Shown: in pieces, positions 35,631 to 43,766 of the stretch | Layout: each line of letters begins with the position of its first letter | Position numbering within the stretch: position 1 is the first letter of the stretch | From: Flavimaribacter sp039888615 | Lineage (GTDB): Bacteria; Pseudomonadota; Alphaproteobacteria; Rhizobiales; Rhizobiaceae | Assembly: GCA_039888615.1 (NCBI GenBank) | Contig: JBDQQS010000010.1 | Direction: 5' to 3' (one strand) | DNA: 64,000 bases | Program-made: the position numbers and the translations under genes | The notes under the pieces: model-generated | What the model saw: only the letters and a program-made list of their open reading frames with translations | Database searches by the model: none | Told to the model about the DNA's origin: nothing

Positions 35631-36641
35631 TCAGAGGTCACCCTGCTGAGATGTCTGCTCGTCCCGCGGGTTGATGAGCGAGTCGATAACGATTGCCAGC
35701 AGCAGAACCACACCTTTGACGAGGTTCTGGACGGTGTAGTCAATGTTCAGGATCGTCATGCCGTTCAGCAGGATGCCGACGAAGATCGTTCCGAGAATCA
35801 CGTTTCTGACTTTGCCGTGGCCGCCGCTAAGTCCGATTCCGCCAAGCACGACCACCAGCAGAATGTCGTAGATCATCGTCGAATTAAAAAGCCGTGCATT
35901 GATGGCCGAGGTCGACGAGGCGAGGATAAGCCCGGCTCCATAGGCGACGATGGCGCTGACCGCATAATGGGCGACGATCATGGGCCTTACCGGTACGCCG
36001 GTTATCCGCGATGCCTCCGGATTATTACCCATTGCGTAGGTTAACCAGCCAAAGCGGGTGCGACTGAGTATAAGATGCACGACAACACAAAGTACGCCGA
36101 AGGTGACGACTGTAACCGGAATGCCGAAGATCTGTGCCCGGCCGAAAAAAGAGAACCATTCGTATCCCGGCGGAATATTCTGCATTTCGAGCTTGAAGAA
36201 AAATGTACGGCCCAGACCGTAGATGATCGAACCGGCCGCCAGTGTGGCAAAAATCGGCGGCACCTCGCCAAAGGCAATCAGAATCCCGATCGCCATTCCG
36301 GTCGCCAGAGCAAACAGGCCGCCGACAACCAGGGCCAGTTCCAGGTCCAAGCCGCCGCGGGTCAGCACGAAGGCCCATGCTACCGACACCACCATCGTCG
36401 CGATCATCGAGACGTCTATTCCGCGCCCGATGACGACGATCGCCATGCCCAGCGCCAGAATGCCCAGGATCGACACGCTACGCACCAGAGCGAGGAGATT
36501 CCCGGGACTGAGGAAAGACGGCAGGAAGAGCGAAAAGCCGAAAAACGCAAGTACGGCAAGCATCAGCACGACGCCTTCCTGGCTCTTCGCCAGATTGGCG
36601 AAGAGCCAGGCGCCGTCGCGATTGGCTTTGGCCGTGCTCAC
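35631..36641 (-). CDS. Ribose-type ABC transporter permease (RbsC-like)
   Basis: 336-aa permease, partner of the 704-aa fusion permease. Motifs: LALGMAIVVIGRGIDVSMIA, RFGWLTYAMGNNPEASRITG, LLVVVLGGIGLSGGHGKVRN. Start GTG at 36641 with GGGGAGACG upstream; one base separates it from the mvaA stop. The frame is open to 36959 but that is the mvaA gene in another frame. No propeller is attached to this subunit. Confidence 0.88.
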   Translation of the reverse strand: MSTAKANRDGAWLFANLAKSQEGVVLMLAVLAFFGFSLFLPSFLSPGNLLALVRSVSILGILALGMAIVVIGRGIDVSMIATMVVSVAWAFVLTRGGLDLELALVVGGLFALATGMAIGILIAFGEVPPIFATLAAGSIIYGLGRTFFFKLEMQNIPPGYEWFSFFGRAQIFGIPVTVVTFGVLCVVVHLILSRTRFGWLTYAMGNNPEASRITGVPVRPMIVAHYAVSAIVAYGAGLILASSTSAINARLFNSTMIYDILLVVVLGGIGLSGGHGKVRNVILGTIFVGILLNGMTILNIDYTVQNLVKGVVLLLAIVIDSLINPRDEQTSQQGDL

Positions 36642-36642
36642 C

Positions 36643-37965
36643 TCAATCGTCTCCCCGGCCGGAAAGTTCTGCGAGGATTTCTCGGGCACGATCGACCCTG
36701 ACATCGTGCTCGGCCGCAAGGCGAGCCGCCACCTCGTCGATCTGGATCCCCGAGGCGCCGGCGACGATAGCAATGTTGCGGGCATGCAGCGCCATATGGC
36801 CTCGCTGTATCCCTTCGGTCGCCAACGCCCGCAATGCCGCCATGTTCTGTGCAAGACCGAGCGCGACCGCAATCTCGGCCAGTTCCCGCGCGCTCGACAC
36901 GCCAAGTAGTTCCAGCGCAGCCTGAGCAGCCGGATGGGTTTTCGTGGCGCCCCCGACAAGGCCTACCGCCATGGGCAGCTCCAGCGTACCCACAAGATTG
37001 CCGCCGCTGTCGCGTTCCCAGTTGCTGAGCGACGTGTAGCGACCATTTCTCGACGCCCAGGCATGGGCGCCTGCCTCAATCGCCCGCCAATCGTTGCCCG
37101 TAGCCACGATAAGCGGGTCGATACCGTTCATGATTCCCTTGTTGTGGGTTGCCGCCCGATACGGGTCGACGATGGCAAGCGCACAGGCTTCCACGATGCC
37201 GGTAGCGATGCGCTCCCCTGAATACTCCTTCGTCGCAAGTGTATCGACAGGCAGTTCCACCCGCGCCCGCGCAAGTCTCAGATCGGCGAGATTGGAAAGA
37301 ATGCGCAGACGCACCTCGCCACGCGAGATCTCCTCGACCAACGGCGCCACCGTCTCGGCCATAGTATTAACCGCATTGGCTCCCATGGCGTCGCGGACAT
37401 CGACCAGCAGGTGCAGGACGATCATCGGACCGATAGGCGAATGGTCGAAAACATGAACCTCGATATCGCGGCAACCGCCACCGAGTTCAACGAGGACTCT
37501 GTCCCTGGTATTTGCGACCTCGATCAGCCGGTCGCGCGCTTCGATCAGCCGCTGGCGGGCACCGTACGGATCTTTCAGGTACAGCACCTGGATCTGCGCC
37601 CGCATCACCGGAGAGGTGCTAGATGTGTGGAAGCCTCCGCAGCCTCTTGCGAGGCGCGCCATATAGGAGGCGGCAGCGACAACGGAAGGTTCTTCTACAG
37701 CCATCGGCACCAGATAGTCGTGGCCATTTATCGTAAAGTTCGTTGCCACGCCGAGAGGCAATTCGAACGTGCCGACGACGTTTTCGATCATCCCATTCGC
37801 GAGTTCGACCGGCAGGGCGCCGCCGCTCAGCATCTTTTGGTTGGCTTGGTTCAACCCGGAAATTCCACCGAGCTTGCGGATGCGTTCAGCGGGAGACAGA
37901 TTGCGGAAATTCTCGATCCGCGAAACCGGACGCTCCGAATGTGCGCCCTCGGAAACTCTCTCCAC
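36643..37965 (-). CDS. mvaA: Class II (degradative) hydroxymethylglutaryl-CoA reductase
   Basis: 440-aa class II HMG-CoA reductase, closely matching the Pseudomonas mevalonii enzyme as I remember it. In catabolism it oxidises mevalonate to HMG-CoA with NAD. Seen: NGMIENVVGTFELPLGVA, catalytic Glu in VEEPSVVAAAS, VDVRDAMGANAVNTMAE, catalytic Lys in ATHNKGIMNG, Asp in GNDWRAIEAG, VGLVGGATKTHP, and His in RGHMALHARN. GTG at 37965 is preferred because AGGGG lies 7-11 nt before it; TTG one codon earlier is possible. First gene of the operon that continues into the importer. Confidence 0.95.
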   Translation of the reverse strand: MERVSEGAHSERPVSRIENFRNLSPAERIRKLGGISGLNQANQKMLSGGALPVELANGMIENVVGTFELPLGVATNFTINGHDYLVPMAVEEPSVVAAASYMARLARGCGGFHTSSTSPVMRAQIQVLYLKDPYGARQRLIEARDRLIEVANTRDRVLVELGGGCRDIEVHVFDHSPIGPMIVLHLLVDVRDAMGANAVNTMAETVAPLVEEISRGEVRLRILSNLADLRLARARVELPVDTLATKEYSGERIATGIVEACALAIVDPYRAATHNKGIMNGIDPLIVATGNDWRAIEAGAHAWASRNGRYTSLSNWERDSGGNLVGTLELPMAVGLVGGATKTHPAAQAALELLGVSSARELAEIAVALGLAQNMAALRALATEGIQRGHMALHARNIAIVAGASGIQIDEVAARLAAEHDVRVDRAREILAELSGRGDD

Positions 37966-38034
37966 CAACTCACCCCTCCCGAAAGTTGCTTTTTGATTTA
38001 GGTTAAGTAATAGGTAGCCAACCCATAAAGAAAA

Positions 38035-38068
38035 GGTACAGTCAAAAGAAACACTTTTAAACTGTACC
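38035..38068. promoter_or_regulatory. GGTACAGT palindrome, candidate MocR-type operator
   Basis: Perfect 8-bp arms GGTACAGT (38035-38042) and ACTGTACC (38061-38068) are separated by 18 bp that themselves hold AAAAG and CTTTT. The site ends 19 bp before the MocR-type regulator start and about 70 bp before mvaA, in the 122-bp divergent gap, so it could control both. Confidence 0.6.
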
Positions 38069-38087
38069 ACTATAGGGAAGAGGCGGC

Positions 38088-39455
38088 ATGACGCTTACGG
38101 ACACCATCGTCCAGTCGTTCAGGGAGCGAATCCGAAACAGCGAACTGAAGCAGGGGGACAAGCTGCCGTCCATCCGCAAATCCGCACATGAATTCGGCGT
38201 ATCCAAGAACACCGTCGTCGAGGCGTATGACCGACTGCTAGCCGCCGGAATGATCACATCCAGGCAGGGTTACGGCTTTACGGTCGTCGACACTTCCCGT
38301 CAGTCGCCGAATGCACGCCCCAAGCACGTCACCGAAGCTGTGGACGTGGTATCCCTGCTGAGCGCCCAGTTGGAACAGAGCTTCACGATCCGCGTCGGAG
38401 ACGGACGTCCGCCACCGTCATGGACGGAGCAGTCCGAAGTGCGCCGATATCTCAACCGGGCGCAAAAGTTCGGCAATGTCGACCGCGACGGATACGGTAG
38501 CGCGATGGGACTGCCAGAACTGAGGGAGCGCCTTGCCTTGGACATCACCCGACGTGAAGTCGCTGTGGATCCGGATCAGATTCTGCTCACCTTCGGCGCC
38601 AATCATGCCCTTGACCTGATCATCCGCCATTATCTTGCTCCAGGGGACACAGCCTTCGTCGACGAGCCCGGCTACTATCCGCTGTTTGCCAAGCTGAAGC
38701 TCGCACAGGTCAACATAGTCGGCATAAAACGGCTGCCGTCAGGTCCTGATATCGAGGATCTGGAAGCCAAGACCAGGCGCTACAAGCCGAGGCTGTTCTT
38801 TACCCAGTCGACAGGACACAATCCAACCGGAGGATTCACGAACCTGCCTACCGCTCACGCTCTGCTGAACATCGCGGCGAAAAACAAGTTCCTCGTAGTG
38901 GAGGACGAACCTTTCAGCGACCTGCCTGGCATTCAGGGAACCGGGCTGATGCCGCTCGACCAGCTTGAAAACGTCATCTATGTAAGCACGTTCTCCAAGA
39001 CGCTTTCAGCCAGCTTGCGTTGCGGATTCATTGCCGCGAGATCCGATATCGTCAGCGATCTGGCGGAGCTGAAAATGCTGACTACAGTCAACAGTTCCGG
39101 CCATATCGAGCATCTGGTTCACGGGCTGATCGCGGAAGGTCATTATTCGCGCCATCTCAAGCGGCTGAGCCAGCGCATCGCGCGGACAACAGAGAAAGTG
39201 ATGGCAAATCTCGACCTGTTCGGTCTGACGACGTTCAGCCCGCCGGGCGGCGGCTATTATCTCTATCTCAACCTCCCCGACCATGCGCTCGACATCGATC
39301 TGGCGAAGGCTGGCGCCCGGGAAGATATCCTCATCGCACCAGGCAGCGTTTTCTGTGCCGACACAAACCACGGCTCGAGCGGTATCCGGATCAACATCGC
39401 CCGCGCGGATTCAGCGAGATTCTATGATTTCCTCAAGCGGCATCTGCTGAGCTAG
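38088..39455 (+). CDS. MocR-type GntR/aminotransferase-like transcriptional regulator
   Basis: 455-aa regulator. Residues about 1-70 are a GntR winged helix: GDKLPSIRKSAHEFGVSKNT, VVEAYDRLLAAGMITSRQGY. Residues about 100-455 are an aminotransferase class I fold with GYGSAMGLPELRERLA, QSTGHNPTGG, VEDEPFSDLPG and PLP lysine in VSTFSKTLSASLRCGF. Such proteins sense PLP or amino-group ligands. ATG at 38088. Divergent from mvaA and upstream of mvaB, so it is the likely regulator of the mevalonate module; P. mevalonii itself uses an unrelated NtrC-type activator. Confidence 0.9.
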   Translation: MTLTDTIVQSFRERIRNSELKQGDKLPSIRKSAHEFGVSKNTVVEAYDRLLAAGMITSRQGYGFTVVDTSRQSPNARPKHVTEAVDVVSLLSAQLEQSFTIRVGDGRPPPSWTEQSEVRRYLNRAQKFGNVDRDGYGSAMGLPELRERLALDITRREVAVDPDQILLTFGANHALDLIIRHYLAPGDTAFVDEPGYYPLFAKLKLAQVNIVGIKRLPSGPDIEDLEAKTRRYKPRLFFTQSTGHNPTGGFTNLPTAHALLNIAAKNKFLVVEDEPFSDLPGIQGTGLMPLDQLENVIYVSTFSKTLSASLRCGFIAARSDIVSDLAELKMLTTVNSSGHIEHLVHGLIAEGHYSRHLKRLSQRIARTTEKVMANLDLFGLTTFSPPGGGYYLYLNLPDHALDIDLAKAGAREDILIAPGSVFCADTNHGSSGIRINIARADSARFYDFLKRHLLS

Positions 39456-39497
39456 CAGACCGGCGCATCTCCGTTTCTTTCAGCAGGAGTGAATTCT

Positions 39498-40382
39498 TTG
39501 GCAGAGCACGTCACAATCTTCGAGGTCGGGCCGCGCGACGGCCTGCAGAATGAAAAATGGCCTGTCAGGACCGGAGACAAGATACAGCTCGTGGACCTCC
39601 TTTCCGCATCTGGCCTGTCGAAGATCGAGGCAACGAGTTTCGTCAGCCCAAAATGGGTTCCGCAACTTGCCGACGCCGCAAACGTGATGGCAGGCATTCA
39701 AAGACGCGACGGTGTCCGCTACGCCGTGCTCACTCCCAACATGAAAGGCTTCGAGGCGGCGGTGGACGCCAGGTCGGACGAGATCGCGATTTTCGCCTCC
39801 GCATCCGAGGGCTTCAGCAGGAAGAACATCAACTGCACGATCCAAGAGAGCCTGGAGCGTTTCAGGCCGGTGCTGGCTGCCGCGAAATTGCGGGCCATTC
39901 CGGTGCGCGGATACATCTCCTGCGTCACGGACTGCCCGTATGACGGTCCGACACCTGCCGAAAACGTCGCCGCGTTGGCCGGGCGGCTTCTCGACATGGG
40001 CTGCTACGAGATCAGTCTCGGGGACACGATTGGCGCGGGAACGCCTGAGTCCGTCGCACGGATGCTCGACGCGGTCCTGTCAGTGGCGCCGCCCGAACGG
40101 CTGGCCGGCCACTTCCACGACACATGCAACCGCGCGCTGGACAACATCGAAACTTCTCTGGAACGGGGCTTGCGGGTTTTCGACGCCGCAATTGGCGGCC
40201 TCGGCGGATGCCCCTACGCTCCAGGAGCTACGGGAAATGTCTCAACGGAAAGCGTCAACGACCTGCTCAATCAAAAGGGCTATAATACAGGTGTCAACAA
40301 AGTGAAGCTTGAAGAGGCCAAACGATTTGCACATCGTGTAACTCGCTCCAAGAGGTCGCACATTGGCCAAACGACTGTTTAA
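39498..40382 (+). CDS. mvaB: Hydroxymethylglutaryl-CoA lyase
   Basis: 294-aa HMGL-like TIM-barrel enzyme that splits HMG-CoA into acetoacetate and acetyl-CoA. Seen: FEVGPRDGLQNEKW (metal Asp and catalytic Arg), SFVSPKWVPQLAD, GHFHDTCNRALDN with metal histidines, and the lyase signature GGLGGCPYAPGATGNVSTE with the active-site cysteine. AGGAG at 39485-39489 is well placed for the TTG at 39498; the in-frame GTG at 39489 overlaps that site. It follows the regulator by 42 bp. With mvaA it gives a complete route from mevalonate to central metabolism. Confidence 0.93.
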   Translation: MAEHVTIFEVGPRDGLQNEKWPVRTGDKIQLVDLLSASGLSKIEATSFVSPKWVPQLADAANVMAGIQRRDGVRYAVLTPNMKGFEAAVDARSDEIAIFASASEGFSRKNINCTIQESLERFRPVLAAAKLRAIPVRGYISCVTDCPYDGPTPAENVAALAGRLLDMGCYEISLGDTIGAGTPESVARMLDAVLSVAPPERLAGHFHDTCNRALDNIETSLERGLRVFDAAIGGLGGCPYAPGATGNVSTESVNDLLNQKGYNTGVNKVKLEEAKRFAHRVTRSKRSHIGQTTV

Positions 40383-40645
40383 ATGTATCTATGCCATCCT
40401 TGATTTGGCCAAGTTCCGTTTTTGTTTGTGCGACAGAGACATCATTGCGGAATGTGTGTATGTCGCATCACGCTGGCGTAGGTGCATTGTCCCGTATCAA
40501 ACCCTCGTTCTTTAGATCGCGTGAACCAACTGATTGTCAGACGAAAGCATGGAAAAGAAAAAAAGCAGCGAAGTCCCTGTTTCCGAATTGCAATTCCGCC
40601 TCCCGGTCTTCCCTCTACGGGAACAATTTTCAATCGGCCCAGTTT

Positions 40646-41605
40646 TCAGTCCTGCCTGCCTTCTCCGGCTGGTCGGGTATCCCGCGTCTGCATTGACCGC
40701 GTCGCAAGAATTCTTTGATCTCGCCAATTCTGAGCCAAAGGTATCGTGTTCAGCGGTTGGATGGATGTTAGCCAGCTTGTGATCTCTTCGGTCAGTTCCG
40801 GACCCCAGTCATAGTCAGTTCTTGCGTTCTTCCCCATCCGTTTCATCATGGCGCCGAGTTGCTCGACGAATCCGCCGTATCCACCGCTCGCATTTAAATG
40901 GGCGGTCATGAAAGGCCCGATCGAGGCCCAGCGCAGCGCCAGACCGTTGGTGACGACGCGATCAATATCCTCGGCCGAACAATACCCCTCGCCGACGAGG
41001 TGCAGGGCTTCCGCCACCAGGGTATACTGGAGTCGGTTGAGGATAAAACCGTCGATCTCCCTTCTGACTGTAATCGGTTCCATTCCTGCCGCTAGAAAGA
41101 ATGCGCGCGCCGTTTCCAGCTGTTCGTCACCGGTCGATCCGGTTCCACACAATTCAACAAGCGGAATCAGGGATGGCGGATTGACCGGATGCGCGACCAG
41201 CGCCCGCACCGGGTTGACAATGTCAGACATGAATGTCGAGCCAGGCAGGGCTGATGTGGAGGACATCAGCAGACTTTCAGGCGGCGCGAGTCTGCTCATA
41301 TCACTGAACAGCAAGCGCTTGAGATCAGCATCCTCGCGGACGCTTTCTTGAACGTAGTCTGCCTTGCAAACAGCCTCTTCCAGGCTGACGGAAATGCGGA
41401 TCCTGGCTTCAATGTCTGCGATCGATTCCGCATCCGCGCCTGCATCATGTATTTGCTCCAGCATTTGGCGAATGCGCGGGAGAGCAAAGCCATGAACTGC
41501 TGCAGGGTCCAGATCGTATAGCGAGACCTGATGGCCTGCCCTTGCGAACACGACCGCCCATGCGCTGCCGACTGTTCCCGTTCCGATGCAGGTTACATTG
41601 GCCAT
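40646..41605 (-). CDS. 3-hydroxyacyl-CoA dehydrogenase-family NAD-dependent enzyme
   Basis: 319-aa oxidoreductase. N-terminal Rossmann domain with CIGTGTVGSAWAVVFARAGH and DLDP; STSALPGSTF and HPVNPPSLIPLVEL in the middle match L-gulonate/L-carnitine-type and 3-hydroxyacyl-CoA dehydrogenases; the C-terminal helical domain begins at RREIDGFILNRLQYTLVAEA. ATG at 41605 lies one base after the upstream stop. Last gene of the leuCD-like operon, so it should oxidise a hydroxy acid formed in that pathway. Substrate open. The gap 40383-40645 holds no gene I can support. Confidence 0.83.
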   Translation of the reverse strand: MANVTCIGTGTVGSAWAVVFARAGHQVSLYDLDPAAVHGFALPRIRQMLEQIHDAGADAESIADIEARIRISVSLEEAVCKADYVQESVREDADLKRLLFSDMSRLAPPESLLMSSTSALPGSTFMSDIVNPVRALVAHPVNPPSLIPLVELCGTGSTGDEQLETARAFFLAAGMEPITVRREIDGFILNRLQYTLVAEALHLVGEGYCSAEDIDRVVTNGLALRWASIGPFMTAHLNASGGYGGFVEQLGAMMKRMGKNARTDYDWGPELTEEITSWLTSIQPLNTIPLAQNWRDQRILATRSMQTRDTRPAGEGRQD

Positions 41606-41606
41606 G

Positions 41607-42488
41607 TTATTTGTTCCCGTCTTGGGGTTCAGACCATTTTTCCTCAAACTCCCAAACCGCGGGGAATCCGATCAACTGGTTGAATTCCGAGAAATCGAAC
41701 AGGTCGACATCCCTCGAGACCGAGGTGCCCTCATGTTTGAGCACGCCCAGAGCCTTTTCCACTGCCGCGGCGGCCGCAAGTCCGGTCATCGCCGGGAAAA
41801 TTGCCATTCGATAGCCGATATCGACAAGTTCGTCCGCCGAACGGATCGGCGTCTTGCCGCCGTCGGACATGTTGGCCATCATCGGCGCGTCAATCCGTTC
41901 GCAGGCGAGACGCATTTCCTCTTCGCTTTCGAGCGCTTCAATGAAAACCACGTCTGCGCCCGCATCTCGATAGGCGAGTCCGCGGTCGATCGCGGCGTCA
42001 AAGCCTTCGACGGCAAGCGCGTCCGTCCGGGCGATGATCAGCGTTTCTGTCGAGTTCTCTCGGGCTGCGCATGCAACCTTGATCTTGGTAACCATCTCAT
42101 CACGCGCTATCACCCGCTTGTAAGGCGTGTGGCCGCATTTTTTCGGAAACTCCTGGTCCTCCATCTGAATAGCGATAACGCCCGCCTTCTCGTAACCGCG
42201 CACGGTGTGATCGACATTCAGTAGCCCTCCGTAGCCGGTGTCGGCGTCTGCGATGACGCTTGCATGGGCTGTCCGGCACAGCGTTTCCACCCGCTCGAGC
42301 ATTTCAGTGTATGTGGTGATCCCTGCATCTGGAATTCCTTGCGTAGATGCGGTGCCCCAATAGCCCGACGAGTAGATGAAATCGAATCCGACCTTGTTGC
42401 ACACGACAGCGGTAATCATGTCGTGGATACCAGGCGCAACAACGAACTGCCCGCTGTCGAGGGTTGTACGCAGACTTGGCTTTTTCAT
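41607..42488 (-). CDS. Isocitrate lyase/PEP mutase-family lyase (2,3-dimethylmalate lyase-like)
   Basis: 293-aa TIM-barrel lyase. Seen: FVVAPGIHDMITAVVCNKVG, metal site DADTGYGG, MEDQEFPKKCGH with the catalytic-loop cysteine, ETLIIARTDAL and EALESEEEM. This group includes methylisocitrate lyase, oxaloacetate decarboxylase and 2,3-dimethylmalate lyase. ATG at 42488 overlaps the amidase stop as ATGA. Downstream of a LeuCD-type hydro-lyase it would cleave a substituted malate, giving pyruvate or glyoxylate plus a short acid. Specific substrate is inference. Confidence 0.85.
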   Translation of the reverse strand: MKKPSLRTTLDSGQFVVAPGIHDMITAVVCNKVGFDFIYSSGYWGTASTQGIPDAGITTYTEMLERVETLCRTAHASVIADADTGYGGLLNVDHTVRGYEKAGVIAIQMEDQEFPKKCGHTPYKRVIARDEMVTKIKVACAARENSTETLIIARTDALAVEGFDAAIDRGLAYRDAGADVVFIEALESEEEMRLACERIDAPMMANMSDGGKTPIRSADELVDIGYRMAIFPAMTGLAAAAAVEKALGVLKHEGTSVSRDVDLFDFSEFNQLIGFPAVWEFEEKWSEPQDGNK

Positions 42489-43126
42489 CCGAATTTCCTC
42501 ATCCTCTCGAAATAATCGAGGATCTCGTCCTCGCCGACAACGTCTCCGTACTTGGCGTCCATGTCGAACAGGTTGGCCTCGTGGGGAGAGGCATGCCGGT
42601 CACCGACCGCTTCGCGCGCGATGATGGGAATGAAACCGTGTGAGCAGCAGTCGACACAAGTCGCCCGGACGCAGCCGCTCGTGGTGACGCCCGTATGAAC
42701 GAGCGTGTCGACGCCAAGTGTCGCCAGCGTCGAGGCCAGCGACGTGCCGAAGAAGGCGCTGGGATACTGTTTTGAGATCACGATCTCGTTGTCGGCGACG
42801 TCCAGCCCTTCTGGCCAGGCGCCCATTGGGTTGCCTGCAATGAAGTTCCGCAGCGGCCTGGCCTTCTGGAAGAACCGCCCGCCATCGCAGCCGCCGGCCT
42901 GATAGACGACATTGGTCAGGATGATCGGCACGCCGCATTCGCGCGCCTTGTCGCGGATCCTCAGCGCTGATTTGAGCGTGTCCTCCACGCCGGCGTATAG
43001 TTCGCACTCCGGTTCGAAATAGGCTTGCACGAAGTCGATCATGATTAGGGCTGGTCTGGCGCCGAAACCGATCCGGTTGTCATAGGCCCGCTTGTAGTTA
43101 TCGAGAAGATTTTCGCTGGTGCTCAT
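42485..43126 (-). CDS. Isochorismatase-like amidohydrolase (maleamate/N-carbamoylsarcosine amidase type)
   Basis: 213-aa cysteine hydrolase. The Asp-Lys-Cys triad is visible: Asp in ALIMIDFVQAYF, Lys in VISKQYPSAFFGT, Cys in TGVTTSGCVRATCVD. The spacing and the N-terminal NRIGFGARPALIMID segment are those of N-carbamoylsarcosine amidase and maleamate amidohydrolase (NicF). ATG at 43126 overlaps the LeuD-like stop (ATGA). In the operon it would remove an amide or carbamoyl group before the hydro-lyase step. Confidence 0.85.
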   Translation of the reverse strand: MSTSENLLDNYKRAYDNRIGFGARPALIMIDFVQAYFEPECELYAGVEDTLKSALRIRDKARECGVPIILTNVVYQAGGCDGGRFFQKARPLRNFIAGNPMGAWPEGLDVADNEIVISKQYPSAFFGTSLASTLATLGVDTLVHTGVTTSGCVRATCVDCCSHGFIPIIAREAVGDRHASPHEANLFDMDAKYGDVVGEDEILDYFERMRKFG

Positions 43127-43764
43127 CCGTTATTATCCTGTTCTTCGGCCAGTGCATGCAATTTATCGATGCCAATCGACATCCAGGCCAATTCTGCTTT
43201 ACGACGCGCCTCGAAAGCCTCGATGGCGTCCCCTTCCTCGGCGAGGATCATGCCGACCTCGTCGAGACCCAGAAGCAGCAGCCGCTTGAGGTTCGGCTCG
43301 ATGTCGAAGCGGATCTCGCGTCCTGACGAAAACCGGATCGACTGGGCCTCCAGATCGATCGCAATCTCTTCTGCCGTCTCGGCGGCTTTTTCCACCGCCG
43401 CCATATCATCTCCGCCGAGGCGGATAGGCAGGACGCCATTTTTGAAACAATTAGCGAAAAAGATCTCGCCGAAGCTCCGCGCGATCACGCAGCGTATACC
43501 GAGATCGGCGATGGTCCAGACCGCCTGCTCGCGGCTGGAGCCCGTGCCGAAATTCTCGCCGGTCACCAGGATCTTCGCCGTGTCGTATGGCGGCGTGTCG
43601 AGTACGAAAGGCTCAGGCCCGTTGCGGCGTTCGCTGAAAGCGTAGCGGCCAAGGCCCTCGCGATCCAGAAGCAGCAGAAAGCGCGCCGGAAAGATGACGT
43701 CGGTGTCGATCGCGTTCTCGAGCAGCGGCGCGGCGACGCTTTTGACTGTGATGAACTTTTCCAT
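43123..43764 (-). CDS. LeuD-like small subunit of an aconitase-family hydro-lyase
   Basis: 213-aa swivelling-domain subunit. Motifs: AIDTDVIFPARFL, ILVTGENFGTGSSREQAVW, IARSFGEIFFANCFKNGVLP. ATG at 43764 follows the large-subunit stop by two bases; the frame is open to 43965 only as a shadow. Because it sits with an amidase, a lyase and hydantoinase genes and not with leuA/leuB, it is more likely part of a catabolic hydratase (maleate, citraconate or dimethylmaleate hydratase) than isopropylmalate isomerase. Confidence 0.87.
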   Translation of the reverse strand: MEKFITVKSVAAPLLENAIDTDVIFPARFLLLLDREGLGRYAFSERRNGPEPFVLDTPPYDTAKILVTGENFGTGSSREQAVWTIADLGIRCVIARSFGEIFFANCFKNGVLPIRLGGDDMAAVEKAAETAEEIAIDLEAQSIRFSSGREIRFDIEPNLKRLLLLGLDEVGMILAEEGDAIEAFEARRKAELAWMSIGIDKLHALAEEQDNNG

Positions 43765-43766
43765 GG

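Noticed and set aside
40391..40782. Several small plus-strand frames between mvaB and the hydroxyacyl-CoA dehydrogenase gene
   Set aside because: They overlap each other and the end of the dehydrogenase gene, have no recognisable features and no good start sites.
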